A stretch of DNA of 64,000 nt. Source: Triglochin maritima (Eukaryota; Streptophyta; Magnoliopsida; Alismatales; Juncaginaceae). A program made the translations under genes and the position numbers. The DNA lies in NCBI GenBank assembly GCA_963682175.1, contig OY821787.1:27196501-27260500 (forward strand), written 5' to 3'. The notes beneath the pieces are model-generated. The model was not told the DNA's origin and did no database searches. It was given only the letters and a program-made list of their open reading frames with translations. Of the stretch, positions 33,736 to 45,364 are shown in pieces; the first letter of the stretch is position 1, and each line of letters begins with the position of its first letter.

Positions 33736-34012
33736 TTAATATTTTAGTCAATGCTATTTTTTGGTTTCTAAGTTTCAAAGTTTACAAGCTCTTTTGTTCG
33801 TTAATGTGTAGTATATCTGTTTTGAATGTTGAAGTCACAAGAACTTATGTTGTTTAATGTCTTTTTTGTTAATATTCGAATGTTGTGAATGATTGTGAAT
33901 GGTGTGACTATTTTTTATATTGCATGTGTAAACGTCGTAGTAAAACTCGTAGAACTAACAACCAACCAGCTATGTCAAGCTCATATGGAGTCTATCAAGC
34001 AACACTTAAATA

Positions 34013-35270
34013 ATTCAACCTTAACAATGTGTGTTAACTCATAGGGTATTAGTGAATCGATCCAATCGACCACCTAGAAGCCTACAAAATCACCCATAGA
34101 ATTCTTAGTTTAGCAACGTTCACATCGATTACTGTCGAGCTACGATCGTGGTTTATTGAGGTATGATGACATGATAGATTTGAATGAACATCGCCCTCGT
34201 AGGATGAATCTATGTTGAGTTTGTATCGAGCCTATCCAGACAAACACCTAAGGCATTCAACCTTAACAATGTACGTTAAGTCACAGAGCATCGGTCATCG
34301 TCAAGCAAACATCGAACCTTTCGAGGTACAAGGTCAAGACAGACCTAAACGAACATCAACCTCGTAGGAGGACAACCATCGGCCTATGGCAAGCTCAAAT
34401 CAAGCCTATCGAGAACAATATTATTGAATTCAACCTTACGAATGTTCATTAAGTCATGAAGCATCGATTATCATCGAGCTACCATCGAGGTCGTATTGAG
34501 GTAGAAGGTCAGGACAGACTTGAGCGAACATCAACCTCGTGGGTGGACAACCACCGGTCTATGGCGAGCTCAAATCGAGCCTATCCAGAATAACATTAAA
34601 GAATTCAACCTTAAGAATGTTAAGTCACGAAATATCAATCATCATCGAGCTACCATCGAGCTCGTATCAAGGTAGAAGGTCAGCACATACCTGAATGAAC
34701 ATCAACCTCGTAAGAGGACAACCATTGGTCTATGGCGAGCTCAATTGGAGTCTATCGTGAAGAACATTAAAGAATTCAATCTTAAGAATGTTCATTAAGT
34801 CATGAAGCATCGATCATCATTGAGCTACCATCAAGATCATATCGAGGTAGAAGGACATGACAGATTTGAACGAACATCAACGTCGTAGGAGAACAACCAT
34901 CGGTCTATGTCGAGCTCAAATCGATCGTATCGAGAATAACATTAATGAGTTCCACCTTAAGAATGCTCGTTAAGTCACGACGCACCAATCATCGTCAAGA
35001 TACCGTCGAGCTCGTATTGAGGTAGAAGGTTAGGACAAACCTGAATGAACATCAACCTCATAGCAGAACAATCATCGATCTATGTCGAGCTCAAATCGAG
35101 CCTTTTGAGAACAACATTAATGAATTCGACCTTAATAATGTAAACTCGAGCTACTATCAAGGTTACATTGAGCCTGTCGAGCACATTCAAAATTTCAACA
35201 TTAAAGAATTGAACCTTAAAAATATAACCTCAATCATCATCGAGCTACCATTGAGCTTGCATCGATCCTA
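34013..35270. repeat. ~174-bp tandem repeat array
   Basis: Units begin at an ATTCAACCTTAA-like string at 34255, 34428, 34603, 34774, 34949 and 35124, that is 173, 175, 171, 175 and 175 bases apart. A longer first unit begins at 34013 and a partial last one at 35209. Shared parts are ATCATCGAGCTACCATCGAG, GAGGTAGAAGGTCAGGACA and GAACATCAACCTCGTA. No coding frame persists. The array starts just downstream of the stop codon of the MULE transposase. Confidence 0.85.
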
Positions 35271-35302
35271 TTGATCACAACATTAGAAGAAGGTAAACTT
35301 TA

Positions 35303-37037
35303 TTATCTAACTTTACATCCCTTATTATTGTGTCCACTTCCACCGCATCTACTGCACTTGCACGGTTTGACCACAACTTCCCTAGAGATGGTAGACATTT
35401 TGCCTTTATCCTTCCTCATTTTTTCTTCTTCAGACAACCAATTGGATTTTTTTAATAGTCACTTTCACTTCCATATTTTTTTATCTTATCGGGAGCAGTC
35501 CATTCACCCTCACTACCATAATGGTAAATTGTTTCTTTATATACCCCCTTCATGGTTCAGTGACATAAAATGGGGAATACAGAGAGTAGATATTGACCCC
35601 TCAATCAAGAGCTGCAGCAACCGCCTGAACACAAGGTATTCAAGGGATTTCAAACATGCCATAGGAACACTCGTTTGTCATTAAATTAACCTCACTGTCA
35701 CCATCTCGATGTAACACATGAAATTCAAACTGATTATGGCAGAACCATTCTTTGTCAGGTATATCGCGGTCCATGTGAGGTGACAATTTGGTTGTGCTCG
35801 CCTCTGCAGCAGCTTGTCATTCACAAAACCATGTTTGGAGTGTGAACCGAAATTACTCCACAAAAGTCGTGACTGGCCATGTCGATGCCTCCCTAGTTTT
35901 GTTATTCAGGCTTTCAGCGTAATTGCTGGTCATTAAATTGTACTGATTCCTAGGAAAGTAAGAGCGAGTTCACTTATCAAAACCAATGTCTTCAAGATAT
36001 TCTGTTATGGGAGGGTCAATTTCTTTTATCGTGTCAAAGTGCTTGTGGAAATCTGACTTTTGGAATGCGTACTCCACACCACATGTTTTCATGATAGTGG
36101 TTCGTCTTGAACTTTGCAACCACATTCATGCAGATGTGGGGGTAGCATGCACCGTGATGAGTATCTGGAAATACCGTCTCCAAAGCATGAATAATGCTAG
36201 CATGCATGTCTGATAAAAAAGTTAGGATCTCGACGTCCCCAATGACTTCCTTCAATTTATTTGTGAAATAGGTCCAAGAGCTGTGATTCTCACTGTCGAT
36301 CAGTGCAAAAGCAATATGAAACAAATGTCCATTTGCATCCAATGCAACGACACATAACATGTGCCCACCATATCTGGTCTTCAAGAATGTGTCATCGACA
36401 CATATCTTAGGACGACACCATTTAAGTCCCCATTTTGAAGCTCCAAGAGAGAAGAAACAACATAGGAAGTGGCCATCTTCTATGAGAAAATAAGTGATTA
36501 TGCCTGGATTCTTTTGCTCCAACATGTACAGATACGCAGGTAACTTTGAATAATATTCCTTAGGTATCCCCTTCAAATACGTAAGTGCACTCTCTTTGCA
36601 TCTCCATGCCTTTTTGTAACTCACATTTATGTTGGATTGTTCCTTCATATCCTCCATTATGTCTTTTGCGAAGTAGCTAGTATCGGCACTGGCATATTTG
36701 TTCTTGATTAGGTGGTCAACTACCCAAGGTGCTACTTGTCGATGGTCTTTTTGTCTGAGTTCCAATGTGCATTTGTGTACATTGTGGAGGATAGTAAGCT
36801 CAAACATGGGAGAGTGTACTTTCTTTTGCCCCTCAATCTCCAACCACAATTAGGATCCTTGCAAGTAATATACCACACCTCTTTACCAGACTTCTTAACT
36901 ACAAACTCAAAGTTATTCTTCATTGCAAACAGAGCAGCTTTGGTTTTCAATTCACCATTGCTTTTGAAAGTCTTACCAAGGTGGAATTCTCCAGATGATT
37001 CACCAGTAGAGGTCATATGAGTGTGGCTAGAATCCAA
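35303..37037 (-). pseudogene. Mutator-like (MULE) transposase
   Basis: The minus strand gives a MuDR-type N-terminal domain (37037-36800: GKTFKSNGELKTKAALFAM, CGWRLRG). After a frame change near 36830 comes the DDE core (36780-36034) with VDDTFLKTRYGGHM and FLSDMHASI carrying the two Asp and HGACYPHICMN as the conserved C-H part. Further on, NYAESLNNKTREASTWP is readable near 35900, followed by stops. A terminal zinc knuckle CSRCGGSGHNNKGC sits at 35316-35360 before TAA at 35303-35305. It would cut and paste the host element in the nucleus; stops and shifts make it inactive. It faces the Ulp1 gene (convergent). Confidence 0.85.
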
Positions 37038-37924
37038 TGTATCTACAATTGTTTACATTGGAGCACTCCAACTGTTGTTACCTTCTGACGAAATGAATTG
37101 AGAACTCCATCTTGTGTTATTTTCATTTCTACTTGGATGACTACTGCTTATCCAAGGTGTTTGTTTTCTTGGAGTTTTGGGCTATGAGTGTCTTACCGTT
37201 GGGGGTTATAAGTGTGGACGTGACAAGTCTCCACTACTATATCCTTCAGAATCTTCTTACCAATTTCCGACTTTGTCACTTAAGTTCACAGCAGGATTGC
37301 CATTCACATAGAGCTCATACTCATTTAATTGGTGGGGGACACAAACTTCACCAACAACTTTCGCATCTTCGATGAGCATGGGATCTATTTGAGTCACAAA
37401 AGTCCCAACCTAACTCCTAATTTCTTTATTAAAGTTGGAATTGAGTGATGGTTCTACATGTACATTCTTCTTAACCAGAGACACACATTAAGGGATCCTG
37501 TACTGCAATATTTCAAAGATGAAGAATCAAACGTCAGAATCGTCTGTAACTGAAACAGTTTATATGGCTACCCATGTGTTTCGTAAGGGGCCTCCATCGT
37601 GCTATCATACTTCAACTTATCATCAAATGCCTTGTGGAAAATTTCAAGTAGTCGCAAATACGTTACATAATTTTCTAGCGTGATCCGTTTACTCTTGCCA
37701 TCCTTCAAAAGTCAAGCTCTACCATCATTTCCCAAACACCATTGTACGTAGCCAATACGTTAACAGTCACACCTGATACGAGAAAAAACAAAAAAGGTCA
37801 AAACTGTGTAATCCATAATATTAAAGGAGCCCATGGACCAACCTTTAAATCTCAATCTCATCCGCCAATTATAGAAAGCACCGCAAAATCAACAAACACC
37901 CCTAACGCCAATGCAACCCGTTAA
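37038..37924 (-). other. Possible upstream exons of the MULE transposase; otherwise unassigned
   Basis: Short minus-strand readings such as FHKAFDDKLKYDSTME (near 37620) could be N-terminal transposase sequence, but stops are frequent. From about 37741 to 37924 I see nothing recognisable. Confidence 0.3.
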
Positions 37925-38512
37925 GAATGTTTGTGTGTCCAGCGAAAACTCATTGCCTATCGTCGCAGTGCAACAGAGTGAGCTGTCATCAAACATGAAT
38001 ACACAAAGGGTGTGTTTGTTGGATGATTCAGTTGAGACTGTTAGTGAAGGGGATCACCTCATCATATTCCCATTCTAGAAGGTGTCTTTATTTCATGTCC
38101 CATGATCGTTGAGCATCATGAGCTTCATCTTGATTCCAACAAGGACCCACCTGCGACCAAGCTTATGATTGATAATATAAAGGAGGAAGGGTGGTATTTG
38201 CCGGATGACCTGGGGAGAAGCCCCATAAGTAGTAAGATAGGTGTGTCACATCACACGAATGAGCTTGAGGAACTCATTCTGATGCACCTGCCTATTGGTT
38301 GGAGGGTTTTGTTCGACGAGCAACTACACCCTAGTGACACAACACAACTCCACTCATTCACGTTGCCTACACCCAACCAATATCATGAGGGGTTTGAGCC
38401 TTTCAGTTTTGGCCTTTCACCACTCATGATATCTCAGAGTACCAGTGAAACGGGCTTATCTTGCCAAATCATTGGTCCACATGACTCGATGTTCTCATTT
38501 GATGTTCCTTGA
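37925..38512 (+). pseudogene. C-terminal module of gag-pro, element C
   Basis: The sequence begins abruptly at SSENSLPIVAVQQSELSSNMN, matching the D polyprotein at SENSLLVFAMQQSELASNMN, and continues with one frame change near 38090 to an intact 136-codon frame (38102-38512) with HLDSNKDPP, DDLGRSPIS, NELEELILMHLPIGWRV, LPTPNQYHEGFEPFSF and FSFDVP at the stop. The protease and gag parts are missing, so C is 5'-truncated. Confidence 0.75.
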
Positions 38513-40125
38513 CCAAATGATTATAAGAATATCTTCGTTGATGTAATATCGTGTTTATAACCAAAACCAAAAGGAACAAAAAACTCCAAAAGTGAGGATT
38601 GGTTGTTGTGGCCCCAACCCTTGAGTATTTGGGCACCATTTGTTTGATGTAATTGTATTCTCTTCTTAAGTATCTCATAAGTTTTGAGGAATTCAGGTTT
38701 AAATCCATCAACATAACCATGAACTCCCATTTGCACTCCACGTTGGTGAGATATTTTCTTTTTCATGCATAAATTCATGTACTATCATACTCACATTCAT
38801 TGAGGACAATGCATGAAGTAAGTGTGGGGTGCCTACGTGTCTACGTAGTCAAGTCTTTTCATTTTCTTTTCTTTTGTTTTGTTCGTATTGTTAGGGTCAT
38901 TATAGTGTGCTGCATTTTACATTGAATATCTGCTTACCAGGATCCTTGGGTGACTTGTCTTCTTTTGCTTTCCGAGTGCTTTAAATTTTCACATTTCTTT
39001 AAAAATCTTTATGTGTTTACAAAATAAAATGTTTCATGGGTTTTGCGTGTGTTTAGCAAATGCAAAACCATTTTGAGGCAATCAAAAGAGAAGCTCCCAG
39101 AATTGATTTGAACATGATGCATTAGGATATCTAGTATACCGGCTTTAGGTCTTATCGAGTCATTAGGATGCACCCCGGTCTTCCCTCACGGGGCGAGTAA
39201 TCATAGGATTTCAGTACTCAAACAATTAATGAAGTCCACCCCGAACCTAGTGAGTCGAATAATTCGTGTCTTTTAGTATAAAGGTGTTTGTTGTAGTCAG
39301 GGACATTTAAGATCTTGTTGTGAAACTTTAAGTGTAGGAGGTTTGATTCCCATGTAGATAAGAAATAAATAAATAAGTAGTGTTCTCTCTTCTCACACGA
39401 CTCCTAACACTCGGGAAATTATGTCTGGGGGGACTTAGTGCCTGATGCTTTTGAGGTCATCTGACTTGGGATGCACAGACCGAACTCCCGTTACACGTGT
39501 AGTAGGAATCGCCTTATGTGGAGATTTGGGGGAAGGTGTACGTGATAATGTAAGTCGTCATAGGCAATAATGCACGAAACCCGGCCCTGGGAGAATTAAG
39601 CACCAACTAGTGCAATTCATAATGCTCCAAAAAGAAGAAAAAAATGATGAAAAGAAAAATAAAGAAAAAAGAATTAGAAGCAGAATAAGAAGAAGAAGAC
39701 AAATAAGAACCTTAATGGACTTTACACGATGTGGCACTTTAATAAGTTAAGGTCGCCCATGTATTTCACTTAAGTCCTTCATTAACTTTCACGAATGGTT
39801 CACTAGTCTAGGTGTGTGGACTGATTACATATATAGAGTCCGCCCATAGAATTACCGTGTCCAATGATCGACAAAAATGAGTCCATCGAGTCGTGTTGCT
39901 AGGTTGAATAATGCATCTATGTTCGGATTTTGTGGGTGTATTCACTGAAAACCCTTAGGAGACAATACTCATCCTCCTTGGCGACAAGGGTTTTAACGGC
40001 TTGTTGCACATGCTAAGTGCAATCGTGATTCCTACGAAAGTGAGTTAGGATTTCCCAGTTTTACGAATGCTTTTTCCCTTCTTTCATTTTTCTCCTTCTT
40101 TGTTTTGCTTGAGACTAGTAAAAGT
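38513..40125 (+). other. 3' noncoding block of element C with conserved hairpins
   Basis: Same order as in B: a purine-tract copy (38819-38830), stem CCCCG/CGGGG (39173-39193), GAGGTC-ATCT-GACTTG (39453-39468), GNRA hairpin (39973-39992, GCGA loop) and GTTGCAC/GTGCAAT (40003-40023). No open frame of note. Confidence 0.65.
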
Positions 40126-40291
40126 TAGGTGTGGGCGTATTTGATTGACATCATATCATACATATAATTGTGTCTTATATCCTTTATTCTTAACCTAAGC
40201 AATGCTATGTAACGAGTTTTATGTTTAAGTTTTAGGAATAAAACAAGTGAGAAGAAGAGACACAAAAAGGACCTAAAAGCAAGAAAAAGGA
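40126..40291 (+). mobile_element. Polypurine tract and truncated 3' LTR of element C
   Basis: The tract at 40126-40141 is followed by TGATTGACATCATATCAT at 40142. About 150 bases of family-2 LTR follow, including the first ladder motif, before an abrupt switch at about 40291 into a copia LTR. Confidence 0.75.
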
Positions 40292-40295
40292 ATGA

Positions 40296-41962
40296 ATCAA
40301 TCAATCTCTAAACAAGATTAGAGAGATAAGAGATGGCCAATCAATCTCTAATTAAGCTTAGAATCTAGCTAATAACCCCTCTAAAAGTTCCTAAGATTTT
40401 TATCTCTAAAACTTAGAATACTAAGAGAATTTTCGGATGGGTTAATTGGGGTGGTTAGGGAGAGAAATAATTTTTGCATGAAATTAAACAAGTAGGATGA
40501 GGGGTCCTTCTATAGGCTCCCAAAACACCATTATCATGAACTATTTTCTAGTCATGTTCCCTTGATTTTTTTCTCTTCTAAAATTAATCCCACTTTGCCA
40601 CATAAACATCATAAAAACATTTGATCAAATCTGGAATTAATCCAACCCATGATCTAATTATTCTCTTAATAATTCAGTCAGAAATCGTGCTGAATGATTG
40701 ACCGAATTTTTCCAATCGGTCTACCAAACCATTCGGTTTTACGCAAGTTAAGATGATTGTGAGCCAGACGGTCGACCAAATATTCATGAGAAAAAGTCCC
40801 TTGAAAATTTTGGTCAAACAACGTCTCGCTCCAGTCGACCGTTGACCTACCAAACATTTCTGCTGGTGAATCTCTTCGGACGACCATGTCTGTATCGGTC
40901 GACCGTCATATCCTAAGATAGCTCCTGAATATTTTTCTTTGGTCGACCGTTTACGCCCGGTTGACCGATTCCTATTGTCCGGGCACTCCAGATAATTTTG
41001 GTCGACCAGTCGCATATCCGATTCTCGTCCGATCTACCATTTCTAAGAAACCCGGTCGACCGAACCCAAAATGGTTCACCGTTTTGACCCTGATTTTGCC
41101 TTGTGAAATTTTGGATTTATATCCAACAAAATTTGATCTTTTGGGGTTTTTAGCAAATTCATATCCTATGTAATATATTATCCCCTATGTAATATTGAAT
41201 TATTACACCTCATAATATATACACCTCATATGAATTAATCCATGATTCTAATTATGTCAACTTCCATGACACATTGAGTTAATTGATTCACCACATGTGT
41301 CCCTTTTCTCATGAAACTTGACACATCGTATAACTCAAAATCAAGCTTCTTGTTTCCCAGTTTTGGGGTGAGACCTATAGGAGGAACTAAGCCAAATTGG
41401 CAGCGATATTAAACACTTAATATCTCAAACTATAAGCGGTATCTAGCTACACATTATAGTTACTTAATTAGCATAGATGTCTTGTTCCAGTCGAACTAAA
41501 TACGATCCATTTAGTGCACCACTTGTATCCGTCCCTTGCCTCATGATATTAAGAATATATACAAAGTAGAAATGTGTGACCTTTGTATCATATTCATTTC
41601 TTGATCTATTTAAGCTAATTATAACTATGTAACTTAACTCAAGCTACATTATGCACATTATAATTTTGCTTTATCAAGGGGCCCACTAATATCATCACTC
41701 AATTAAGAGGGGCAATGATAATCGTTTTACTAGCTATCTTTTCTAGCATATGTCATGTTCGACCAACTATTGCCTTTATCACTATCCTCATTGACAACTT
41801 TTGACAATAATCAAATTAAGCACTTCTTGAGTGAAAAGATAGAAGTCTCATATCTTAGGATCCAGGACACAATAAAACATTAATGACAAGAAACACAATT
41901 CCATAATGTTTTACTTGTTAGGTCTATTCAATATATATAAGTAATCTTTTCCTCTTTTATAT
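40296..41962 (-). mobile_element. Copia LTR fragment (same family as copia-1/2/3)
   Basis: It aligns with the minus-strand LTRs at 5347-7515 and 59014-61202 but lacks both ends. A CGGTCGACCG-type array is recognisable at about 40700-41090. It ends abruptly where plus-strand copia RT sequence begins. Confidence 0.75.
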
Positions 41963-42822
41963 GAGCAATCATAAACCTTTGCATTAGCAAACGAGAAATT
42001 CCATCATGAGCAATCATATACCTTTGCATTAGTAAACGAGAAATTTCATTGAAATCGGCATTTTCAATGAAAAGAAATGGATGCGGTTCAATCATATACA
42101 TCCTTTAGACTCATTGGCCTAAGTCAACGTGCATACATTGACAAGGTTTTGGAAATGTTCAGGGTGAACAATTCCGATATGGACAATGTGCCAATAAGTG
42201 CGAGTATAGGTGTGCAACTCAAGAAGTCTCAAACGTGCCCAATGACGTAAAGACTTGGAGTACATGAAAGTATCCCTTATGCTTCGGCAAAAGGAAGGAC
42301 CATGTACACGATGACTTGCACAAGACTCAATATCTCATATGCTCTAAGCGTGACAAGTAGTCACCAATCCGACGCAAGTCCTAAGCGTAGGATTACGGTC
42401 AAGAATATTCTGAAGTACCTTAACCGGACTAAAGATAAGGTTCTTGTTTATGGAGGACAAATGAGAAAATAGCCAAGGGCTATTTTGATGCAATTCTCAT
42501 AAGGATTCTTGACAATAGGAGGTTGGAATGATGATGCGCCATCATTATCGAAGGTGGAGGTATGAGCTAGTGTAGTTAGGAGTAATATCACTAGGGCTAA
42601 CTCAACCACCAATGAAAGACAAAATAAATAAATGGGTGGACACAACAGTGACACAACTGATCCATTCAACAAACCTTCATACCAAGCTAAGAGACGAAAT
42701 ATATTTCGAGTCCATGGATCCAAGGATCCATGTGGATTGGCTTGATAAGTGATTTGAGAAGGTTACCCTAGTTATTAATGTTTTATACATTGAGAATATA
42801 TGTGAAAGATAACTTTGATAAC
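41963..42822 (+). pseudogene. Copia-3 reverse transcriptase/RNase H fragment
   Basis: Plus-strand sequence reads like copia-1/2 RT and RNase H: LIGLSQRAYIDKVLEMF near 42110, TMTCTRLNISYALSVTSSHQS near 42305, TVKNILKYLNRTKDKVLVYGGQ near 42400, and the tail before the LTR near 42660-42760. Frames are broken. A ~50-base segment with GAGCAATCATA and CCTTTGCATTAG is duplicated in tandem at 41963-42060. Confidence 0.7.
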
Positions 42823-42833
42823 AAGTGGGAGAT
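42823..42833 (+). other. Polypurine tract of copia-3
   Basis: AAGTGGGAGAT directly precedes the LTR start, as in copia-1. Confidence 0.7.
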
Positions 42834-44899
42834 TGAAGGGAATGTGTTCTAAAAGTTTTACTTATAAATGTCAATTATTATGAATTGAATGAGAAATCAT
42901 TTTGTTCCTTGTTTATGTTATTCGTCTTTTAGAAGTGTTAAGGAAGAGGCTCTTGGTCCTTAATCGTAGAGCTCTAAAAGATAGTGGTTTACATAAAACA
43001 AAAGACATTCGCAATCACGGTAATAAACATGAGACATTTATTACCGAGTTAAGATTGTCGTGTTGGTCATAAATCATTGTAGCTCTACAAGTGAGTGACA
43101 ACACGGGTACACAAAAGAGGAAAATATTACTTTTCTATACTGAATAGACCTAATAAGTAAAACATTATAGAATTGTGTTTTCTGTGTCATTAATGTTTTA
43201 CTGTGTCCTTGGTCCTTTGATATGAGACTTATATCCGATCACTTAAGAAATGCTTGATTAGACTACTGTCTTGAACTATCGGTAAGTGTAGTGTAAAGGC
43301 ATTGGTTGGTTGAGTATGACTTTTGTTGGAGAAGATAGTTAGTCAAAAGATTATCATTGCCCCTCTTAATTGAGTGATGATATTAGTGGGCCCCTTGATA
43401 AAGCAAAGTTATAATGTGCACAATGTGATTTGAGTTAAGTCACATATTTATAACTAGCTTGAAGAGATCAAGAAATGAATACTAATACAAAGATGACACA
43501 ATACTACATTGTGTGTATTCTTAATATCATGTGGCAAGGGACGGACACAAGTGGTGCACTCCATCACTAAATCGATCGGGGTTTGGTTCGAGTGGAATTA
43601 AGACATCTAACTAATTCGGAGCTATAATGTGTAGCTAGATACCACTTATAGCTTGTGATATTAAGCTCTTAATATCACTGCCAACTTAGTTTAGATCCTC
43701 CCATAGGTCACACAACAAAACTGGGAAACAAGAAATGGGGATTTTGAGTTCATAAGGTGTGTCGGGTTTCATGTAGAAAATATTACACATGTGGTGAACA
43801 AGAAAAATCAAAATTATGCTGTGATTAATAAACATAATTGGAATCTAAATTAAATTCATATGTGATGTAAATATTATGGGGTGTAATGATTTATCATTAC
43901 ATAGGATAATATGTTACATAAGTTGTGAATTTACTACTAATCCCGAAATGTCAAATTTTGTAGGGGTTAAACCGAAATTTGACAAGTCTACAGCACTATG
44001 CCCAAACGGTCGACCGCTAAATGGTAAACGGTCGACTGAATGTTGCACGGTTGACCGCAATGTTGCACGGTCGACCGGATGTGTATCGATCGTAATAGGG
44101 AATTTCGTCTGTTCGTTTTCGGTCGACCGAGTTATTTCGGTTGGTCGACCGAACATTGCGATGACATGTTTTGTTACGAACGGTCGACCGAGTATATCGA
44201 TCGGTCGACCGAAACTTGATCTAAACGGTCGACCGAACCTCCAAACGGTCGACCGGCCAAACGGTTTTATGCAGAATTAATTTAAGAATTAATTAGATCA
44301 TGCATGGAATTGGTCCATAACTGATTTAATTCGTGGCTAAGATTATTTGTTAGCAAATAATGGATGGTTAGATGGAAGTTTGCATGAAATCATGGACAAG
44401 AGGTTGCACATGAATAGGTAATTTGGAGAGAACTTATAAATACAAGTTTATCTCATTACCTCATTAATTAATTCATTATATTCTCGTGCAAACTTCTCTC
44501 TCCATAATTCTCCACGAATTTCCTTAATTCGTGAGTTTAGTTTTAGTTTTCAGAGATCAAGGGAACTAAAGGGGGGTTAGTAGTTAGATTCTAAACCCTA
44601 TTGGAGATTGAGAGGCTAGCTCTTCTCTCTCCGATCTTGTTTAGAGTTTGGTGAATACTCGGAGGCATCCGGCGCAGTGACAAACATCCTCAACGTCTCC
44701 GGATCATCGATAAGTTTTAGAGAACTTCTAGGTATGAAATTCGGAGCCCATATTTGTTTTAATAAAGTTTTGAAACTAGTTATTGAAACAAATTGATGCA
44801 TGCATGAAATAAATCATAGAAAATTGTAATTGATCCTTATTGTGCAAAAAAAAATTTGAATATATATATATATGTGCAATTAAACTAGAAATCTTTCAC
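42834..44899 (+). mobile_element. 3' LTR of copia-3 (plus strand)
   Basis: It starts TGAAGGGAATGTGTTC after the purine tract and carries the best-preserved CGGTCGACCG array of this family (44007-44255, about eight exact sites) and a TATA box (44435-44442). The right end, near CTTTCA, is approximate. It forms an inverted pair with the fragment at 40296-41962. Confidence 0.75.
44007..44255. repeat. CGGTCGACCG palindrome array, copia-3 LTR
   Basis: Ten sites in 250 bases, about eight of them exact over the GGTCGACC core. The array lies ~180 bases upstream of the TATA box. Confidence 0.85.
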
Positions 44900-45364
44900 T
44901 TCACACCATCATGGGGAGTATTTTGGCAATTGTATTCGGGTCGGAGCTCCAGCAAGCCCACACTAAACAATGGCCGGATCCAAACAATATAGACCGCCAA
45001 TTGGCCATCCAAGACTGCTGATTTGCGGTTTGTTTTGATCCGGATCCGCTAAGATTTCGTAGGGTCGGGTATTAGTGTGTATTTTCTGGTATTTGTTTAG
45101 TCTCATACCGGGGATTGTCCTGGATTACCTTTTTCTATGGCTATAAATAGAACTCTTCACCTTCTATTTTATTTACCTATTGGTTGGTGGCATTCTCTCT
45201 ACTTGGAGTAAGCCGTGGAGCAAAATCTCAAAGTGGAGAAAAATGCTACTAGTGATGTGAGTCATTTAATAAAATAATTTTTCCATTTTCCTTGACCAAA
45301 TCGACCCGTATTTACCACGTCTTCACCGACGTCGTGCACTTGCGGTATTATAAACGATTAAACA
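44900..45364 (+). mobile_element. LTR fragment H (family 2)
   Basis: It begins inside a family-2 LTR at CACACCATCATGGGGAGT, contains ACCGCCAATTGGCC (44994) and TATAAATA (45142-45149), and ends ACA after the CACTTGCGGTATTA segment. The first third and much of the centre are missing. It abuts copia-2 RNase H sequence. Confidence 0.7.

Noticed and set aside
35271..35684. 137-codon plus-strand frame
   Set aside because: It lies over the minus-strand transposase tail with its zinc knuckle and has no family features.
43876..44280. 134-codon frame rich in GRP and VDR peptides (also 5967-6318, 29431-29830, 40674-41015)
   Set aside because: These frames only translate the CGGTCGACCG array in one phase or another and are not conserved as proteins.
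44616..44801. 61-codon minus-strand frame near the copia-3 LTR end
   Set aside because: It lies in the LTR's transcribed region and is broken in the other copies.
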